This document shows positions 1 to 10,142 of a stretch of 64,000 bases of DNA, one piece after another. Below the pieces are notes generated by a model. The model was not told the origin of the DNA. It made no database searches and saw nothing but the letters and a program-made list of their open reading frames with translations. Source of the stretch: Ignavibacteria bacterium (GTDB lineage Bacteria > Bacteroidota > Ignavibacteria > Kapaibacteriales > Kapaibacteriaceae); assembly GCA_016873895.1 (NCBI GenBank), contig VGVV01000001.1:206776-270775 (forward strand). The letters run 5' to 3'. Each line of letters begins with the position of its first letter. Position 1 is the stretch's first letter. A program made the translations under genes and the position numbers.

Positions 1-3000
1 GTTGACTTGATCATGTAGAAGCGAACATCCTTTGAGAACACGTTGTTAGGATTAAACTCATCAGAAGGAGTTGAAACCTCAATGCGATAGCGTGGAGTTA
101 CGTTATAGCTCATAGCGCTGAACTGAACTGGCACGTTATAGCCCATCATACCGTAGTATGGCTGTGGTGACCATCCAGGGATACCAAATGTGATATCCTT
201 AGACTGACCAGATGCAAGAGCTGTACCAACAACGCGATCGATTTCAGGTGTTGTGTTAAATGTAGGCGTTGCACTGTTAGCGTTGTTCGATGCAACTGTT
301 TCTACGTAGATACGAACGCGTACTTGTGAGTTTGTCGTGGCAAGAGCACCATTGTTGCGAACGCGTGAACGTACGTCAACTGGAGCCTTTGTCATGATGT
401 ATTCAGCATCGCTTGTTGAACCTGCTGCATCACGATATGCTGCAGGGCTCAGGATGTCGATTACTTCTAGATCACTAACGTAGAGACGACCATCAAATTC
501 ATCTGCACCAATGTCGTAACCAAGACCTGCTTGACCACGAAGACCGCCTTCGATATCAAGACGTGTACCTGCGAGACGTTCTCCATTGTTGTTCAGGATT
601 GAACCAACCGGTGGGCGTGGTGTAGTGATAACGCGAAGACGTTGGTTTGGAGCCACGCCTTGGAACTCGTGCTCAGCAACAAAATTGCCATATGGTGAGT
701 TGATATCCTGTGCTGTCCAGTTGCGCCATTGAGCGATCGTATTAAACTCTCCCTGCGAACCAGCAGAAACAACTTCGCTGGTGTGTGAGATTTCGATAAC
801 ACGTGCAATACCTGAATTTGGAGCCCAGAATGCATTCTTGTTCGATACAAGAGCCTTAGGAGCTGTATTTGGAAGATACCATGTGTTTACGCGGCCGTTA
901 CGGAAGATCGTACCTTCATATAGAAGCGCAGATTGAGTAAGCGTTGCTGAATTCGCTGGGCTCATAAGAGCAATAGCGTTGTTCATCACAACTGGTCCAT
1001 CTGAATTCTGCACACCAACAGCAACGATCGCTCCAGAGCCAACAACATTGTCATTAGCAATAACGATGGTGTTGTTAACGATTGAGTCTGCCAGAGTAAA
1101 GTACGTTTTGAGACGCGGCGTAATCAACGCTGCAACTGGATCTGTTGATGTTGCGCGCGCTGTATACGAGTGGATACCAGCAATGTTGCCTGTTGTTGTT
1201 CCACGTGTGAGACCCCACACGGCATTGCTTGTGATGTACGTGTGCTCTGCCTTGCTTGGGAACGAGATTGTCGTAGCCTGCGTACGTGGGCCAAAGCCCT
1301 TATTAACGCCACTAAGCGGCTGGAATTCGTTGCGAGCCTGCTGGATATTGATACCACGTGACCAGTTGCTTGCACGAACACCACTTATCTCGTTGCGCGA
1401 AATAAACAGATTCATGTTGTTGTAGCGTCCTTCACCACCGGCAATGATACCAGCGGCGTCACGGGCAGTAGAGCTTACAGCTGTACCCACATTGTAGATG
1501 CGGTTGCCCTCTATCTTTACGCCGTCTTCATAACCAACGAAGATACCTGCACGGCGCACGTTGAAGATCAAGTTGTTACTGATCTCTGTTCCTGCATTGT
1601 AGTATGGGCGGAACTCATTTACACCAGCCTTGATCAATGGTCCGATACCGATAGAAACGATACCATATCCGAATCCACTGATTTCGTTACCAACGAACTT
1701 GTTGTTTGTATTAATCAGCGTATCAAGATTGCCAAAGTTGTCTGGGTTGATAGTATCACGCTGTGTAATGCCCGCGGTGAATCCAATCGTGGTGTTACGT
1801 GTGTTGCCTTCAAAACGGAACTGGTTCGATCCTGGGTTGAACTGAATCTGAGGAAGCGAATCAGCATATGATGGTGCTACACCATCCGCATTCGCGATGA
1901 TACAGTTGCGGATGCTAATGTTCGACGAACCTGATGACAGGTAGAACACAGAAACAGTTGGTGATGGGAAGCCAGGAATTGCATTCTTACGAATAGTGAA
2001 GCGCAGTGACTTCTGTGAACCACCATCGACTGTGATATATCCGTCTGAATTTGCATTCTGAGCATTAGCAAAGTAACTCTGACGCTGGATAGCGAAGTTG
2101 TTAAATGGGCTAATATTCTGACCCATCAAAACACCGATGCCTGATTCAGACTGCAGATTGATTGTAACACCACCCTTAGCAATAGAACGCTCTACCGATG
2201 GGCGGAATGTAATCGTTGCGTTTGCGCCTGCACCAATAACACGGCTCGAAAGATCGATTGCCGGCGTATTGATGCCAGTTGCTGTCTTCGTATACGATTC
2301 ATCCGTAAACTCAAAGACTACAGAGCAGCTTACACCAAAGAAATACAGCGCATTCATGGCTGAGTCAATCGATGGGAAGTTGCGTGGGCCTGACTTCGTT
2401 GTACCGATCGTGTACACACCACAAAGGTTTGGCTCTACAGTACGTGTAATGCACAGTTCGTTATTCGATGTTACAGGATCACCAGGATACTCAACGCGAT
2501 AGCAGAAGCGATAGTCGCCACCTACCGTTGGTGTAAATGCTGGGAATGTATAGATCGTTTTGTTGAACTGACCTGCAGCGATATCTGGAACAACACCGGT
2601 TTGATTATAAACCGTTACGTTGTCCGCAATACGCGTAATGATCAAACGAACTGGAACATTCGACAAATCTTGGATACCGTTGTTCTCAAACACTGCTTCC
2701 GGACGAAGTGAACGGTTGGTGATGAGGCGGCTGGCAGCACCCTGGTTGCCCGGTGGTGGAACGAGAACCGCGTTAACACCTGGCTCTTCGTTGTATCCTA
2801 CTTCGAAAATGAATTCTGGCGTTGCCGGACGTGGCAAGCAGTCATTAAATGTGTTTTCATCTGGGAATGGATCGATGAGATCTGCACAGACGATGGTCTT
2901 GTACAGACCAACTTGGTGACCACCAGAATTCGGGTTGAAATTCTCGAAAGCTTGCGTTATTCGAACTGCCGCAGGGAGTGCCTCGTTAACAACAACCGTA

Positions 3001-4124
3001 TCACTCCAAACCAACGAGCCTGATGGTCCGAAGATGCGAGCAATACCTTGGAACATTTTAACCGTATCCAATCCCGAGTTCTGGAAAATAGCTTCAACAG
3101 GGATCGGTGTTGTGTTAGGATACTTGAACTTACGTGGAGCATCGTTTGCTTGCGGTGAACGAACCAGACGAGTAGACATATCTCGATTGACAGCAATTGT
3201 AAATGAGCGTGTCCATTCATCTGCACACGACGAACCAGATGCTATCGTACGTACTATCAGGATGTACTCACCGCCCACTGCTGGAAGCGTATTCAATGCA
3301 CCAGCAACGCCTGCCAGACGGCCTGTGGCATTTGATGGGCTTGTCGTGAATGTCTGCGGGAATGCACCAGATGTTGGGCCTGTAGCTGTCCAGTCGGCAG
3401 TGTACACTGTATCACGCGCTGGGAGTGGTCCGATGATGCGATAGCGAAGTACATACTGCTGACCTGCCGAACCTGCCTGAACAGAAACACTCGGCATCGG
3501 ACGATTTGCAGCCGAACCGTCATACAGATTGCCACGAGGAAGGATAGCTGAGCTATCTGGAATGTCGTTCGGGAACGAAGAGACAAAGCTTCCAATAATA
3601 TCTAAATCGTAGTCTTCGCACTCACCCTGTGAGTACTGTGGGAACGTACAAGGATCATTGATACAAGCTGTTCCCGTGTTCGTCTGAGCCATGAGGCGCA
3701 AACGAGTGCGGCCCGAGCGAGTCAAACATTTCAGCGAAAGAGTTCCTGTAACAGAACCACTACCGAATGCCGACTGAGCACACCATACACGCTCTTCTGG
3801 CTGGAAGATGCCGTCCTGGTCAAGGTCAATCCAGATTGTATACGACATTTGCGAAAACTGGTCGCCGTTTACTTGGATACTGATCGGCGTATTTCGAAAC
3901 GCCATTATTGACTGACCAGTAAAGTACGAGTATCCCGTCTGGTTGTTTTGGTCAGCGATAGGCGAGTTACGACTGAACGTTCCAAAACGGAAGAACGAAA
4001 TACCAGTACCCCAGAAGCCCGGAGTGAGTGTCGGTCTGCAATACTGGGCTACAACATCTTGCGATGTTGCAAGCAATGCCAACACAAACAATGCCCTTAA
4101 GGCAAAAAGGTAGAACCTATGCAT
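1..4124 (-). CDS. Giant secreted GEVED / parallel beta-helix protein, probable T9SS cargo (partial)
   Basis: The reading frame is open from an ATG at 4124 to the window edge (about 1,374 codons, no stop), so the C-terminus is missing. It begins with a signal peptide (MHRFYLFALRALFVLALLA, cleavage likely after VVAQ). A GEVED-like domain follows at about residues 60-180 (DLDQDG, then GECEDYDL). Next come CARDB/Ig-like segments (about 200-600), a module beginning GVYTIG with F-P-S-I-D-S-A, and a long Asn-rich parallel beta-helix (NNLIFN, EGNRIYN, NNTIVI), closed by GYDIGADEFDG and another CARDB-like segment. This is the build of T9SS-exported surface proteins, but the sorting domain would lie beyond position 1, so T9SS export is inferred. 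The FPS module also occurs in the protein at 21922-25989. The upstream sequence has only a weak GGGA ribosome site. Confidence 0.85.
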   Translation of the reverse strand, partial: MHRFYLFALRALFVLALLATSQDVVAQYCRPTLTPGFWGTGISFFRFGTFSRNSPIADQNNQTGYSYFTGQSIMAFRNTPISIQVNGDQFSQMSYTIWIDLDQDGIFQPEERVWCAQSAFGSGSVTGTLSLKCLTRSGRTRLRLMAQTNTGTACINDPCTFPQYSQGECEDYDLDIIGSFVSSFPNDIPDSSAILPRGNLYDGSAANRPMPSVSVQAGSAGQQYVLRYRIIGPLPARDTVYTADWTATGPTSGAFPQTFTTSPSNATGRLAGVAGALNTLPAVGGEYILIVRTIASGSSCADEWTRSFTIAVNRDMSTRLVRSPQANDAPRKFKYPNTTPIPVEAIFQNSGLDTVKMFQGIARIFGPSGSLVWSDTVVVNEALPAAVRITQAFENFNPNSGGHQVGLYKTIVCADLIDPFPDENTFNDCLPRPATPEFIFEVGYNEEPGVNAVLVPPPGNQGAASRLITNRSLRPEAVFENNGIQDLSNVPVRLIITRIADNVTVYNQTGVVPDIAAGQFNKTIYTFPAFTPTVGGDYRFCYRVEYPGDPVTSNNELCITRTVEPNLCGVYTIGTTKSGPRNFPSIDSAMNALYFFGVSCSVVFEFTDESYTKTATGINTPAIDLSSRVIGAGANATITFRPSVERSIAKGGVTINLQSESGIGVLMGQNISPFNNFAIQRQSYFANAQNANSDGYITVDGGSQKSLRFTIRKNAIPGFPSPTVSVFYLSSGSSNISIRNCIIANADGVAPSYADSLPQIQFNPGSNQFRFEGNTRNTTIGFTAGITQRDTINPDNFGNLDTLINTNNKFVGNEISGFGYGIVSIGIGPLIKAGVNEFRPYYNAGTEISNNLIFNVRRAGIFVGYEDGVKIEGNRIYNVGTAVSSTARDAAGIIAGGEGRYNNMNLFISRNEISGVRASNWSRGINIQQARNEFQPLSGVNKGFGPRTQATTISFPSKAEHTYITSNAVWGLTRGTTTGNIAGIHSYTARATSTDPVAALITPRLKTYFTLADSIVNNTIVIANDNVVGSGAIVAVGVQNSDGPVVMNNAIALMSPANSATLTQSALLYEGTIFRNGRVNTWYLPNTAPKALVSNKNAFWAPNSGIARVIEISHTSEVVSAGSQGEFNTIAQWRNWTAQDINSPYGNFVAEHEFQGVAPNQRLRVITTPRPPVGSILNNNGERLAGTRLDIEGGLRGQAGLGYDIGADEFDGRLYVSDLEVIDILSPAAYRDAAGSTSDAEYIMTKAPVDVRSRVRNNGALATTNSQVRVRIYVETVASNNANSATPTFNTTPEIDRVVGTALASGQSKDITFGIPGWSPQPYYGMMGYNVPVQFSAMSYNVTPRYRIEVSTPSDEFNPNNVFSKDVRFYMIKS

Positions 4125-4277
4125 GTGATTCCCACAAATGGTTATACGTAAAAGTTTTGATTGATTTTTCAACGTTTAGTTTATAGAAATCGACACACCG
4201 ACTTCGGACCACAAAATACTCACCCTCGGGCAAACCACAAGTAAAAAAAACTGAAAAAGTTACATCGCGGTGCATGA

Positions 4278-7200
4278 TCACTTTGTGCGCTTGCGATCTG
4301 CCGATTTGCGAGTATTAGCTTGGATTCGGGCACTTTTCGGCACTACGAGGTTGCAGCTGGTCTGGCTTCTGTATGAGCTGCCACAGTACACCTCTACTTT
4401 TCGTCGTGAACTACCAAGTTCTACGGACGTATACTTTGTTTTCGCTGGGTCTACGCTGATGGCTCTAACAAAGGAACATGTACGCTGGCTAGGTATGTAA
4501 GTCATTGCGTTACTTTGATTTACAGCGGCTACAAGGATGTATGGCTGCGCAGGATTACTAGGGTTCTTAATTGTCACTAATCCACGGGCATCGTACTGTG
4601 TAACGAAACCAGATTCTGGGATCAGCATAGGCGAGAATTCACCATTTCCCTTGCCAAGCATTACAAGCCCCTTGCCAGCATCGTAGCGCACTACATCGTC
4701 TTCGGCCCCGTACATATTGCCACAGACAACCAAATCAAGGTAGGCGTCGTCGTTCAGGTCTATCGCTTCAATCCCCATGATGGGAGATATCTGGGCGATC
4801 TCTGGAAGGGGCTTCAAAGAAAACGATCCACCGTTGTTCAGCATTACCACCGACTCCATCATGATGGCCTGACGTTTGTAGCACGTATCCATGTACTCTG
4901 GCTCGATGATCTTATCGATCGTAGCAAAGGCGAAGTCTATGAAATCATTGAACTTACGATTCAGAGTAGGCATCTGAGTAAAAACACGATGCCTGTCGCG
5001 CATAAGTTGGCGCTTACCGGTGTCTGTGATATAGGTCACTAGTGGATCAATCGATCCATTGTCGTCGAAGTCTGCAGCGTAGATGATGATCGGCTTTTCA
5101 CGAGAGGCCTTGTAACGATGGTTAAGTCCCTGATTCCCAAGGATATAATCTACGTCTCCATCGTTATCAACGTCTGCTCCAGCGATACTATACCACCAGC
5201 TTACTGTAGAATCAAGCCCATAGGTAGGCGTTTTATTGACAAGACCTGAGCCTGTATTGCTAAAGATCGTAATTGGCATCCATTCGCCAACCACGATGAG
5301 ATCATGTCGGTCATCGTTATCGATGTCTGTCCATATTGCAGAGCGCACCAATCCTACATTCCTAAGGCCGGGAGCTATCGAATCGGTAAGGTCCGTAAAA
5401 TTTCCTTTTCCATCGTTTACAAGAAGGAAACTCTTATCACAGTATGGGTACTGATTGGTGATAACCCCACCGCCTACAAATAGATCAATGTCTCCGTCAT
5501 TATCGAAGTCTGCAGCATTAAGGGTTGTAGCGTTTGTTTGCACGTGTGGAACACCAGCAAGCTTCTTGGTATACCTACCCTTGCCATCATTGGTGTAGAC
5601 GAGCATCTTTCGTTCGGCATCAAGCTCATTAAATTCAACACCACCACATGCAATGACCAGATCGCGGTCTCTGTCGTTATCGATATCTATCAGCAACATG
5701 GCTTGAATTTCATGGGTGCTATCAGCTTTGTTCAAACCCAATTCTTGCGGCAAAAACGTACCTGTCTTTGTTTGCACAAAAGCAGCAGGATGAAACCCAC
5801 GTGAACTTCCGAAGACAACATCCTCTAGTCCGTCACCATTTACATCTGCAACAGCTACAGCTGGGCCTCCCCACGACGCACGCATTGGCATCAAACGGAA
5901 GCGCTTGAAGTCGTCGAAGTAGTTTTCCTTGTGATGGTACAGGATACCAGAGGTCGAGGTGGCGTCGATAAATGTGGTTGAATCCGGAAGTGGAATCGCA
6001 AACCAGGAACGTCCTGTTGCACTTGCATCACGTTGATCGAGTACGATTGTAGAATTGGCCGTCAGCCTTGTATATACCTGTGATCTTGTATCCGGCCATT
6101 CAACAATTACCGAGTCAATCGTTGTTGCAGAGCCAAGACCAACTACCATTAGGTTGTCTACCTGTGATTGGAAACCACGAACAACATAATTCTCACGGTA
6201 ATGCGAAATGCCTCCAGCTACAACACGCACTTTAGCGCCAAGTCCAGCCGTGTTTCCACCAAGACCAAGAAAACGCAATGCGACGTAGGTACCACGTTTT
6301 TGCTCGATAGCATTGTTCTTGTATATGAACATAACCGTGTCATAATTCGGCACGATAAGTTCGCAGTCGCCATCTCCATCAAGATCTGCGTATGCAGCAC
6401 CAAACGTGGCGCTTGTATCGTCTACACTCCAATCCTTGGCCACGTTTTTAAACTTGAGGTCGTCTGTTTGCCGGAAAAGAAAGTTTGGCTCACGCAACGC
6501 CTGGAGGTTTGCAGCCGCAGCAGAGCGCGTATTGAGGTTGTACACGTAATCTTGATCAGAGAGGTCCGATACATAACCGTTTCCGATAAAAACATCCGCT
6601 CTTCCATCAAGGTCAAAGTCGTGTACTAGGCATGCCCAACTCCAATCAGTAGCCGCCATGCCAGTCATGTAACCAATTTCAGAAAACTGATTGTAGCCAC
6701 GATTTAGCTGGACCATGTTTCGGGAAACTTGATTCGAGTCGTATGTCGGGTTGTAAATCGACATATCCCCCGTGGCATTTGTATTGATAATGCGGCGCAC
6801 ATGGTTATCTGGCAACATGTCGGTGGTGATGATATCTGGTAGACCATCACGATTAAGATCAGCAACATCACTTCCCATGCTGAACACAGAGGCGCGCCGT
6901 GTCATGCGCATCATACTTTCAGCAAAGGTGCCATCTGCGTTGTTCAGGTAAATGAGGTCCGTTGAATTGAAATCATTCGCTACATATATGTCGGGATAGC
7001 CGTCAAGGTTTACATCGGCAACCGTTGCGCTTAGCCCCATACCCTTATCGCGAATCCATGCTTGAGCAGATACATCCTCGAACTTTCCGTTTCCAAGATT
7101 GCGATAGAGTTTGTCTGTATTACCAGAGTGCCGATTCTCGAGAGCAGTGAGCATTCGAAATGTCTTTTCGCGGCGTTCAAGCGACGAATCCTCGACCGCC

Positions 7201-7880
7201 TCGTACTTCTGTGTTACGTTGCGTTGCTGCTGACGCTCAAGAGATTGCGCCATCTCGATAGAGTCGCGCACAGGATCGTTACGCAAAAACTGATGATAGT
7301 TTGAGTACACAACGATATAGCAGTCAAGAAGCCCGTCTTTGTCGTAATCGAAAAAGACACTGTGCACACTTTCATTCGAGTAATTAAGACCATACTCAGC
7401 GGCATGTTCCGTGAAATTGCCCTTGCCGTCGTTAATCAGCAGCCTACAGGTGTTTTGCCAGCGTGTAATAAAAACATCGAGATCGTTGTCGGCATCGATG
7501 TCAACCAGACAAACCCCAGTTGAAAAGAACAATGAATCGTTTGGATAGCCTATTTGTGAGGATATATCCGTGAACTTCAGTGATCCATCGTTTCGATAAA
7601 ACGCCACACCTGTGAAGTTCGTGAATATCATGTCGGCGAGGCCGTCGCCAGTGTAATCTCCGATTGCAACACCACAGCCTGGAACCATCGAATTGATGCG
7701 CATGAGAGAATCTGTGGAGATCTTTACACGCGAGAGATCGGTTCTCCATGTTACTCCAGACTGCTCGGGCTGTATCCTCGTAAACAAGGACTGCTCTTGG
7801 GCTACCAGCCTACTGGTAAGCATGCAACAGGCAATCGCTGCGATTACAATCGACAATGTCTGAAGGTTCGTCATGCGCAT
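4278..7880 (-). CDS. CRTAC1-like FG-GAP/VCBS repeat protein with ASPIC/UnbV domain, secreted
   Basis: 1,200 residues. The open frame continues upstream to 7991, but that part is the tRNA-Leu gene, so I start at the ATG at 7880, just before the signal peptide (MRMTNLQTLSIVIAAIACC, cleavage near LVAQ); an ATG at 7874 is the alternative. At least 14 calcium-loop repeats of the D-x-D/N-x-D-G-x-x-D type (DYTGDGLAD, DIDADNDLD, DFDNDGDID, DVDNDGDVD and others) form two beta-propeller-like blocks either side of an ASPIC/UnbV domain at about 548-615 (GLGAKVRVV, then VDNLMVVGLG and VIVEWPD). The family is extracellular or outer-membrane attached; its molecular function in bacteria is unknown. No recognisable T9SS sorting domain is seen at the C-terminus, which ends in a basic tail (RKSADRKRTK). 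Confidence 0.9.
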   Translation of the reverse strand: MRMTNLQTLSIVIAAIACCMLTSRLVAQEQSLFTRIQPEQSGVTWRTDLSRVKISTDSLMRINSMVPGCGVAIGDYTGDGLADMIFTNFTGVAFYRNDGSLKFTDISSQIGYPNDSLFFSTGVCLVDIDADNDLDVFITRWQNTCRLLINDGKGNFTEHAAEYGLNYSNESVHSVFFDYDKDGLLDCYIVVYSNYHQFLRNDPVRDSIEMAQSLERQQQRNVTQKYEAVEDSSLERREKTFRMLTALENRHSGNTDKLYRNLGNGKFEDVSAQAWIRDKGMGLSATVADVNLDGYPDIYVANDFNSTDLIYLNNADGTFAESMMRMTRRASVFSMGSDVADLNRDGLPDIITTDMLPDNHVRRIINTNATGDMSIYNPTYDSNQVSRNMVQLNRGYNQFSEIGYMTGMAATDWSWACLVHDFDLDGRADVFIGNGYVSDLSDQDYVYNLNTRSAAAANLQALREPNFLFRQTDDLKFKNVAKDWSVDDTSATFGAAYADLDGDGDCELIVPNYDTVMFIYKNNAIEQKRGTYVALRFLGLGGNTAGLGAKVRVVAGGISHYRENYVVRGFQSQVDNLMVVGLGSATTIDSVIVEWPDTRSQVYTRLTANSTIVLDQRDASATGRSWFAIPLPDSTTFIDATSTSGILYHHKENYFDDFKRFRLMPMRASWGGPAVAVADVNGDGLEDVVFGSSRGFHPAAFVQTKTGTFLPQELGLNKADSTHEIQAMLLIDIDNDRDRDLVIACGGVEFNELDAERKMLVYTNDGKGRYTKKLAGVPHVQTNATTLNAADFDNDGDIDLFVGGGVITNQYPYCDKSFLLVNDGKGNFTDLTDSIAPGLRNVGLVRSAIWTDIDNDDRHDLIVVGEWMPITIFSNTGSGLVNKTPTYGLDSTVSWWYSIAGADVDNDGDVDYILGNQGLNHRYKASREKPIIIYAADFDDNGSIDPLVTYITDTGKRQLMRDRHRVFTQMPTLNRKFNDFIDFAFATIDKIIEPEYMDTCYKRQAIMMESVVMLNNGGSFSLKPLPEIAQISPIMGIEAIDLNDDAYLDLVVCGNMYGAEDDVVRYDAGKGLVMLGKGNGEFSPMLIPESGFVTQYDARGLVTIKNPSNPAQPYILVAAVNQSNAMTYIPSQRTCSFVRAISVDPAKTKYTSVELGSSRRKVEVYCGSSYRSQTSCNLVVPKSARIQANTRKSADRKRTK

Positions 7881-7895
7881 ATGGTTGTTCTCAAG

Positions 7896-7981
7896 TGCTT
7901 GGAGCGGGGCTTGAACCCGCACGCCCCTTACGGGACACAAGATTTTAAGTCTTGTGCGTCTGCCAATTTCGCCATCCAAGC
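7896..7981 (-). tRNA. tRNA-Leu(UAA)
   Basis: Acceptor stem GCTTGGA (5' end at 7981) pairs with TCCAAGC; the anticodon loop CTTAAAA gives anticodon TAA. There is a long class II variable arm (TGTCCCGTAAGGGGCG) and a T-arm containing GGTTCAAGC. The 3' CCA is not encoded (discriminator A followed by CTT). It lies 12 nt after the dedA stop codon and 15 nt before the next gene. Confidence 0.96.
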
Positions 7982-7988
7982 AGGTTTG

Positions 7989-7996
7989 CAAAGTTA
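7989..7996 (-). promoter_or_regulatory. -7 element TAACTTTG for tRNA-Leu
   Basis: TAACTTTG is an exact match to the Bacteroides -7 consensus TAnnTTTG. It ends 7 nt before the tRNA 5' end and overlaps the dedA stop codon (TAA, 7996-7994). No TTTG at the usual 19-20 bp distance was found. Confidence 0.6.
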
Positions 7997-8632
7997 CAAT
8001 TCCTTACGTGTCCTGATAATCTCAAGTACTGCCGGCAGAATACTCAGCAGAATAAGTACACCGATAACGAGGGTAAAGTTCTCTTCAACGAGGGGCTGGT
8101 TGCCGAAAACAAAGCCAAGGACAACAAATGTGACCACCCAAACCACGGCACCAACAACGTTGTAGAGCAGAAATCTGCGGTAGGACATTTCGCCAATTCC
8201 CGCCACAAAAGGCGCAAACGTTCGGATAATAGGCATAAACCGAGCGATGATAATCGTCTTGCCACCATACTTTTCGTAAAACGCATGCGTTCTCTCTAAG
8301 TGCACACGATTAAAGAGCTTGGATGTGGTGCTCGAAAACAGCTTGCGGCCAAACCGCTGCCCAATAGCGTAGTTCACACCATCACCTAGTATCGCAGCCA
8401 CGATTAACAGAAAACACAGAAAAACCGGATCTAGCGTACCCAGCGAACAAATAGCACCAGCGGCAAAGAGTAGCGTATCGCCGGGAAGAAATGGTGTAAC
8501 CACAAGCCCCGTCTCAGCGAACACAATGGCGAACAGAATCGCATAACTGTGAGTGCCATATTGGCTTGTGATCATTGTTAAGTGCACATCAATGTGCAGA
8601 ATAAAATCTACGAGCCCCTGAATAAACTCCAC
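7994..8632 (-). CDS. DedA/SNARE-associated family inner-membrane protein
   Basis: 212 residues from a GTG at 8632, which lies 4 nt after the upstream thioredoxin stop and behind an AAAAGG ribosome site. An earlier in-frame start (8665) would add 11 residues inside the upstream gene. Starting at VEFIQGLVDFILHIDVHL matches the usual DedA N-terminus (...LIDFILHIDVHL...). Family signatures: FAETGLVVTPFLPGDTLLF, G-R-K-L-F-S, and the FMPIIRTFAPFVAG segment with the conserved Arg in the re-entrant loop. Several transmembrane segments are visible. DedA proteins are proton-linked lipid transporters; some flip undecaprenyl phosphate or phosphatidylethanolamine. The substrate of this one cannot be told. 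Third gene of murQ-trx-dedA. Confidence 0.93.
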   Translation of the reverse strand: MEFIQGLVDFILHIDVHLTMITSQYGTHSYAILFAIVFAETGLVVTPFLPGDTLLFAAGAICSLGTLDPVFLCFLLIVAAILGDGVNYAIGQRFGRKLFSSTTSKLFNRVHLERTHAFYEKYGGKTIIIARFMPIIRTFAPFVAGIGEMSYRRFLLYNVVGAVVWVVTFVVLGFVFGNQPLVEENFTLVIGVLILLSILPAVLEIIRTRKEL

Positions 8633-8636
8633 GCTG

Positions 8637-9221
8637 TTAGCCTTTTGTATGAAGAAGTTGCACAACGTCCCGTTCTATCTCGCTGTGGCCGTGCTCAGCA
8701 TACCACGCATGCAGCAGAGGATACATGTCTGACTTGTTTTCAAATCTAGTTTTCCATTCGTCAACAAGCGTTTTGGCTGCTTCGGGTCTCGGACCCCAAT
8801 GCCAGAGTTCGTTGGTATCTGCGTTGAATGCTATCACTATGGGAACCGAACGCGTGCCGTTTGTAAGATAGAGGTCCATTGCTTTGGGATAGCTATCACG
8901 ATCAAGGATGCGCAGACGGACGGTTTCGCTGAGTGATGCAATAGCAGAGATTACTGGTAATATTTGAGCCGAATCCCCACACCAGTCTTCGGTTATAACA
9001 ACCCATGTCTGGCCTGCAACGCTATTCATCGCGATGCGCATTTCTTCGGAAGGCTCATAGGTTTTCTGGTGGCGTGCCATCCGCGACCAGTTCAAGTGAC
9101 GTCCCGATGCAAACTGGTCATCCGGGCCTTGAGCGTGCATACGTTGCTCTGCACGATGCAAAAATGCCTCGAACGTCAAACCCTGTTCAAGCGCCATCTG
9201 GACCAGTTGATGCTTCGTCAT
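8637..9221 (-). CDS. Thioredoxin-fold protein with CxxS active site (thioredoxin_9-like)
   Basis: 194 residues, cytoplasmic, no signal peptide. After an alpha-helical N-terminal segment of about 75 residues comes a thioredoxin fold with WVVITEDWCGDSAQILP: the family Trp-Cys is kept, but the active site is CGDS, without the resolving second Cys. The cis-proline loop is RSVPIVIAF. CxxS thioredoxin-like proteins usually act as monothiol or trapping forms, or do not do classical disulfide reduction; no partner can be assigned. The ATG overlaps the murQ stop (ATGA) and its stop lies 4 nt before the dedA GTG, so the three genes look like one transcript. Confidence 0.85.
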   Translation of the reverse strand: MTKHQLVQMALEQGLTFEAFLHRAEQRMHAQGPDDQFASGRHLNWSRMARHQKTYEPSEEMRIAMNSVAGQTWVVITEDWCGDSAQILPVISAIASLSETVRLRILDRDSYPKAMDLYLTNGTRSVPIVIAFNADTNELWHWGPRPEAAKTLVDEWKTRFENKSDMYPLLHAWYAEHGHSEIERDVVQLLHTKG

Positions 9222-10138
9222 ACGTTGCCTTCCAATGCAATACGGACAATTCCGTTCGCCTGCTCAAGACGAACAACAGCCTCTTCTCGTGAGCAGTTAT
9301 GGGTTGCCATAACCAAAGCAGTCTTCACATGCCCGTTGGCCACTTCGAGTACATGCCCAGCCTGATCATATTCAACGTTGCAGATGGACATCACAATCCG
9401 CTTGGCACGCTCCTTTAGCTTCTCGTTGGTAAGCTGCAGATCAACCATCACATTGCTGTAGGTCTTTCCAAGTTTTACCATTGTGGCGGTCGTTAGCATA
9501 TTCAGCACCATCTTTTGAGCCGTACCAGACTTCATGCGGGTAGATCCCGTTATGGGTTCTGGGCCTACAACTGGGCATATCAGCACACTCGCATCTTGGG
9601 CATATGATGTAACCATTTCTCGATGATTTGTGCTTATGAGTATCGTCGCAGCCCCAACCTTGCTTGCCCTCTGAAGAGCACCCAGTACAAATGGTGTACG
9701 GCCCGAGGCGCTGATCCCACATACAACATCATTTGCGCACACATCGACGTCAACGAGAGCTTTTTCTCCGGCTTCCGGGGCATCTTCTGCTCCCTCGACA
9801 GAACGAAACACAGCCCTATCTCCACCAGCAATTATGCCAAGAATCATTTCGGGATCAGTTCCGTAGGTAGGGGGCATTTCAGACGCATCAACGATGCCTA
9901 GGCGTCCACTGGTTCCTGCGCCAACATACACGAGCCGGCCGCCCCTTTTCATTCTATCTACAATGATATCAACGGCTTGTGCAACATGTGCGAGTTCCTC
10001 ATGAACCGCAGCTGCAACGGTGGCATCCTGAGCATTGAGCATCGACACAATGTCAAATGTTGATGCGGCGTCAATCTGCAGTGTAGCCGGATTAACAGCT
10101 TCTGTTGTAAGCCTCGCGAGCTGCTCAAAGAGTGTCAT
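9218..10138 (-). CDS. murQ: N-acetylmuramic acid 6-phosphate etherase
   Basis: 306 residues, the usual MurQ length. It cleaves the lactyl ether of MurNAc-6-phosphate to give GlcNAc-6-phosphate in peptidoglycan recycling. The SIS sugar-phosphate domain shows YVGAGTSGRLGIVDASEMPPTYG, GIIAGGDRA, and GSTRMKSGTAQK, followed by the C-terminal UBA-like helices. First gene of the murQ-trx-dedA operon. A -7 element TAGATTTG ends 4 nt before the ATG, suggesting a leaderless message. No MurNAc kinase or anhydroMurNAc kinase gene is nearby. Confidence 0.97.
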   Translation of the reverse strand: MTLFEQLARLTTEAVNPATLQIDAASTFDIVSMLNAQDATVAAAVHEELAHVAQAVDIIVDRMKRGGRLVYVGAGTSGRLGIVDASEMPPTYGTDPEMILGIIAGGDRAVFRSVEGAEDAPEAGEKALVDVDVCANDVVCGISASGRTPFVLGALQRASKVGAATILISTNHREMVTSYAQDASVLICPVVGPEPITGSTRMKSGTAQKMVLNMLTTATMVKLGKTYSNVMVDLQLTNEKLKERAKRIVMSICNVEYDQAGHVLEVANGHVKTALVMATHNCSREEAVVRLEQANGIVRIALEGNV

Positions 10139-10142
10139 GAAG

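Noticed and set aside
7881..7991. Upstream extension of the CRTAC1-like reading frame to 7991
   Set aside because: It is the antisense-frame translation of the tRNA-Leu gene on the same strand; the signal peptide begins at 7880.
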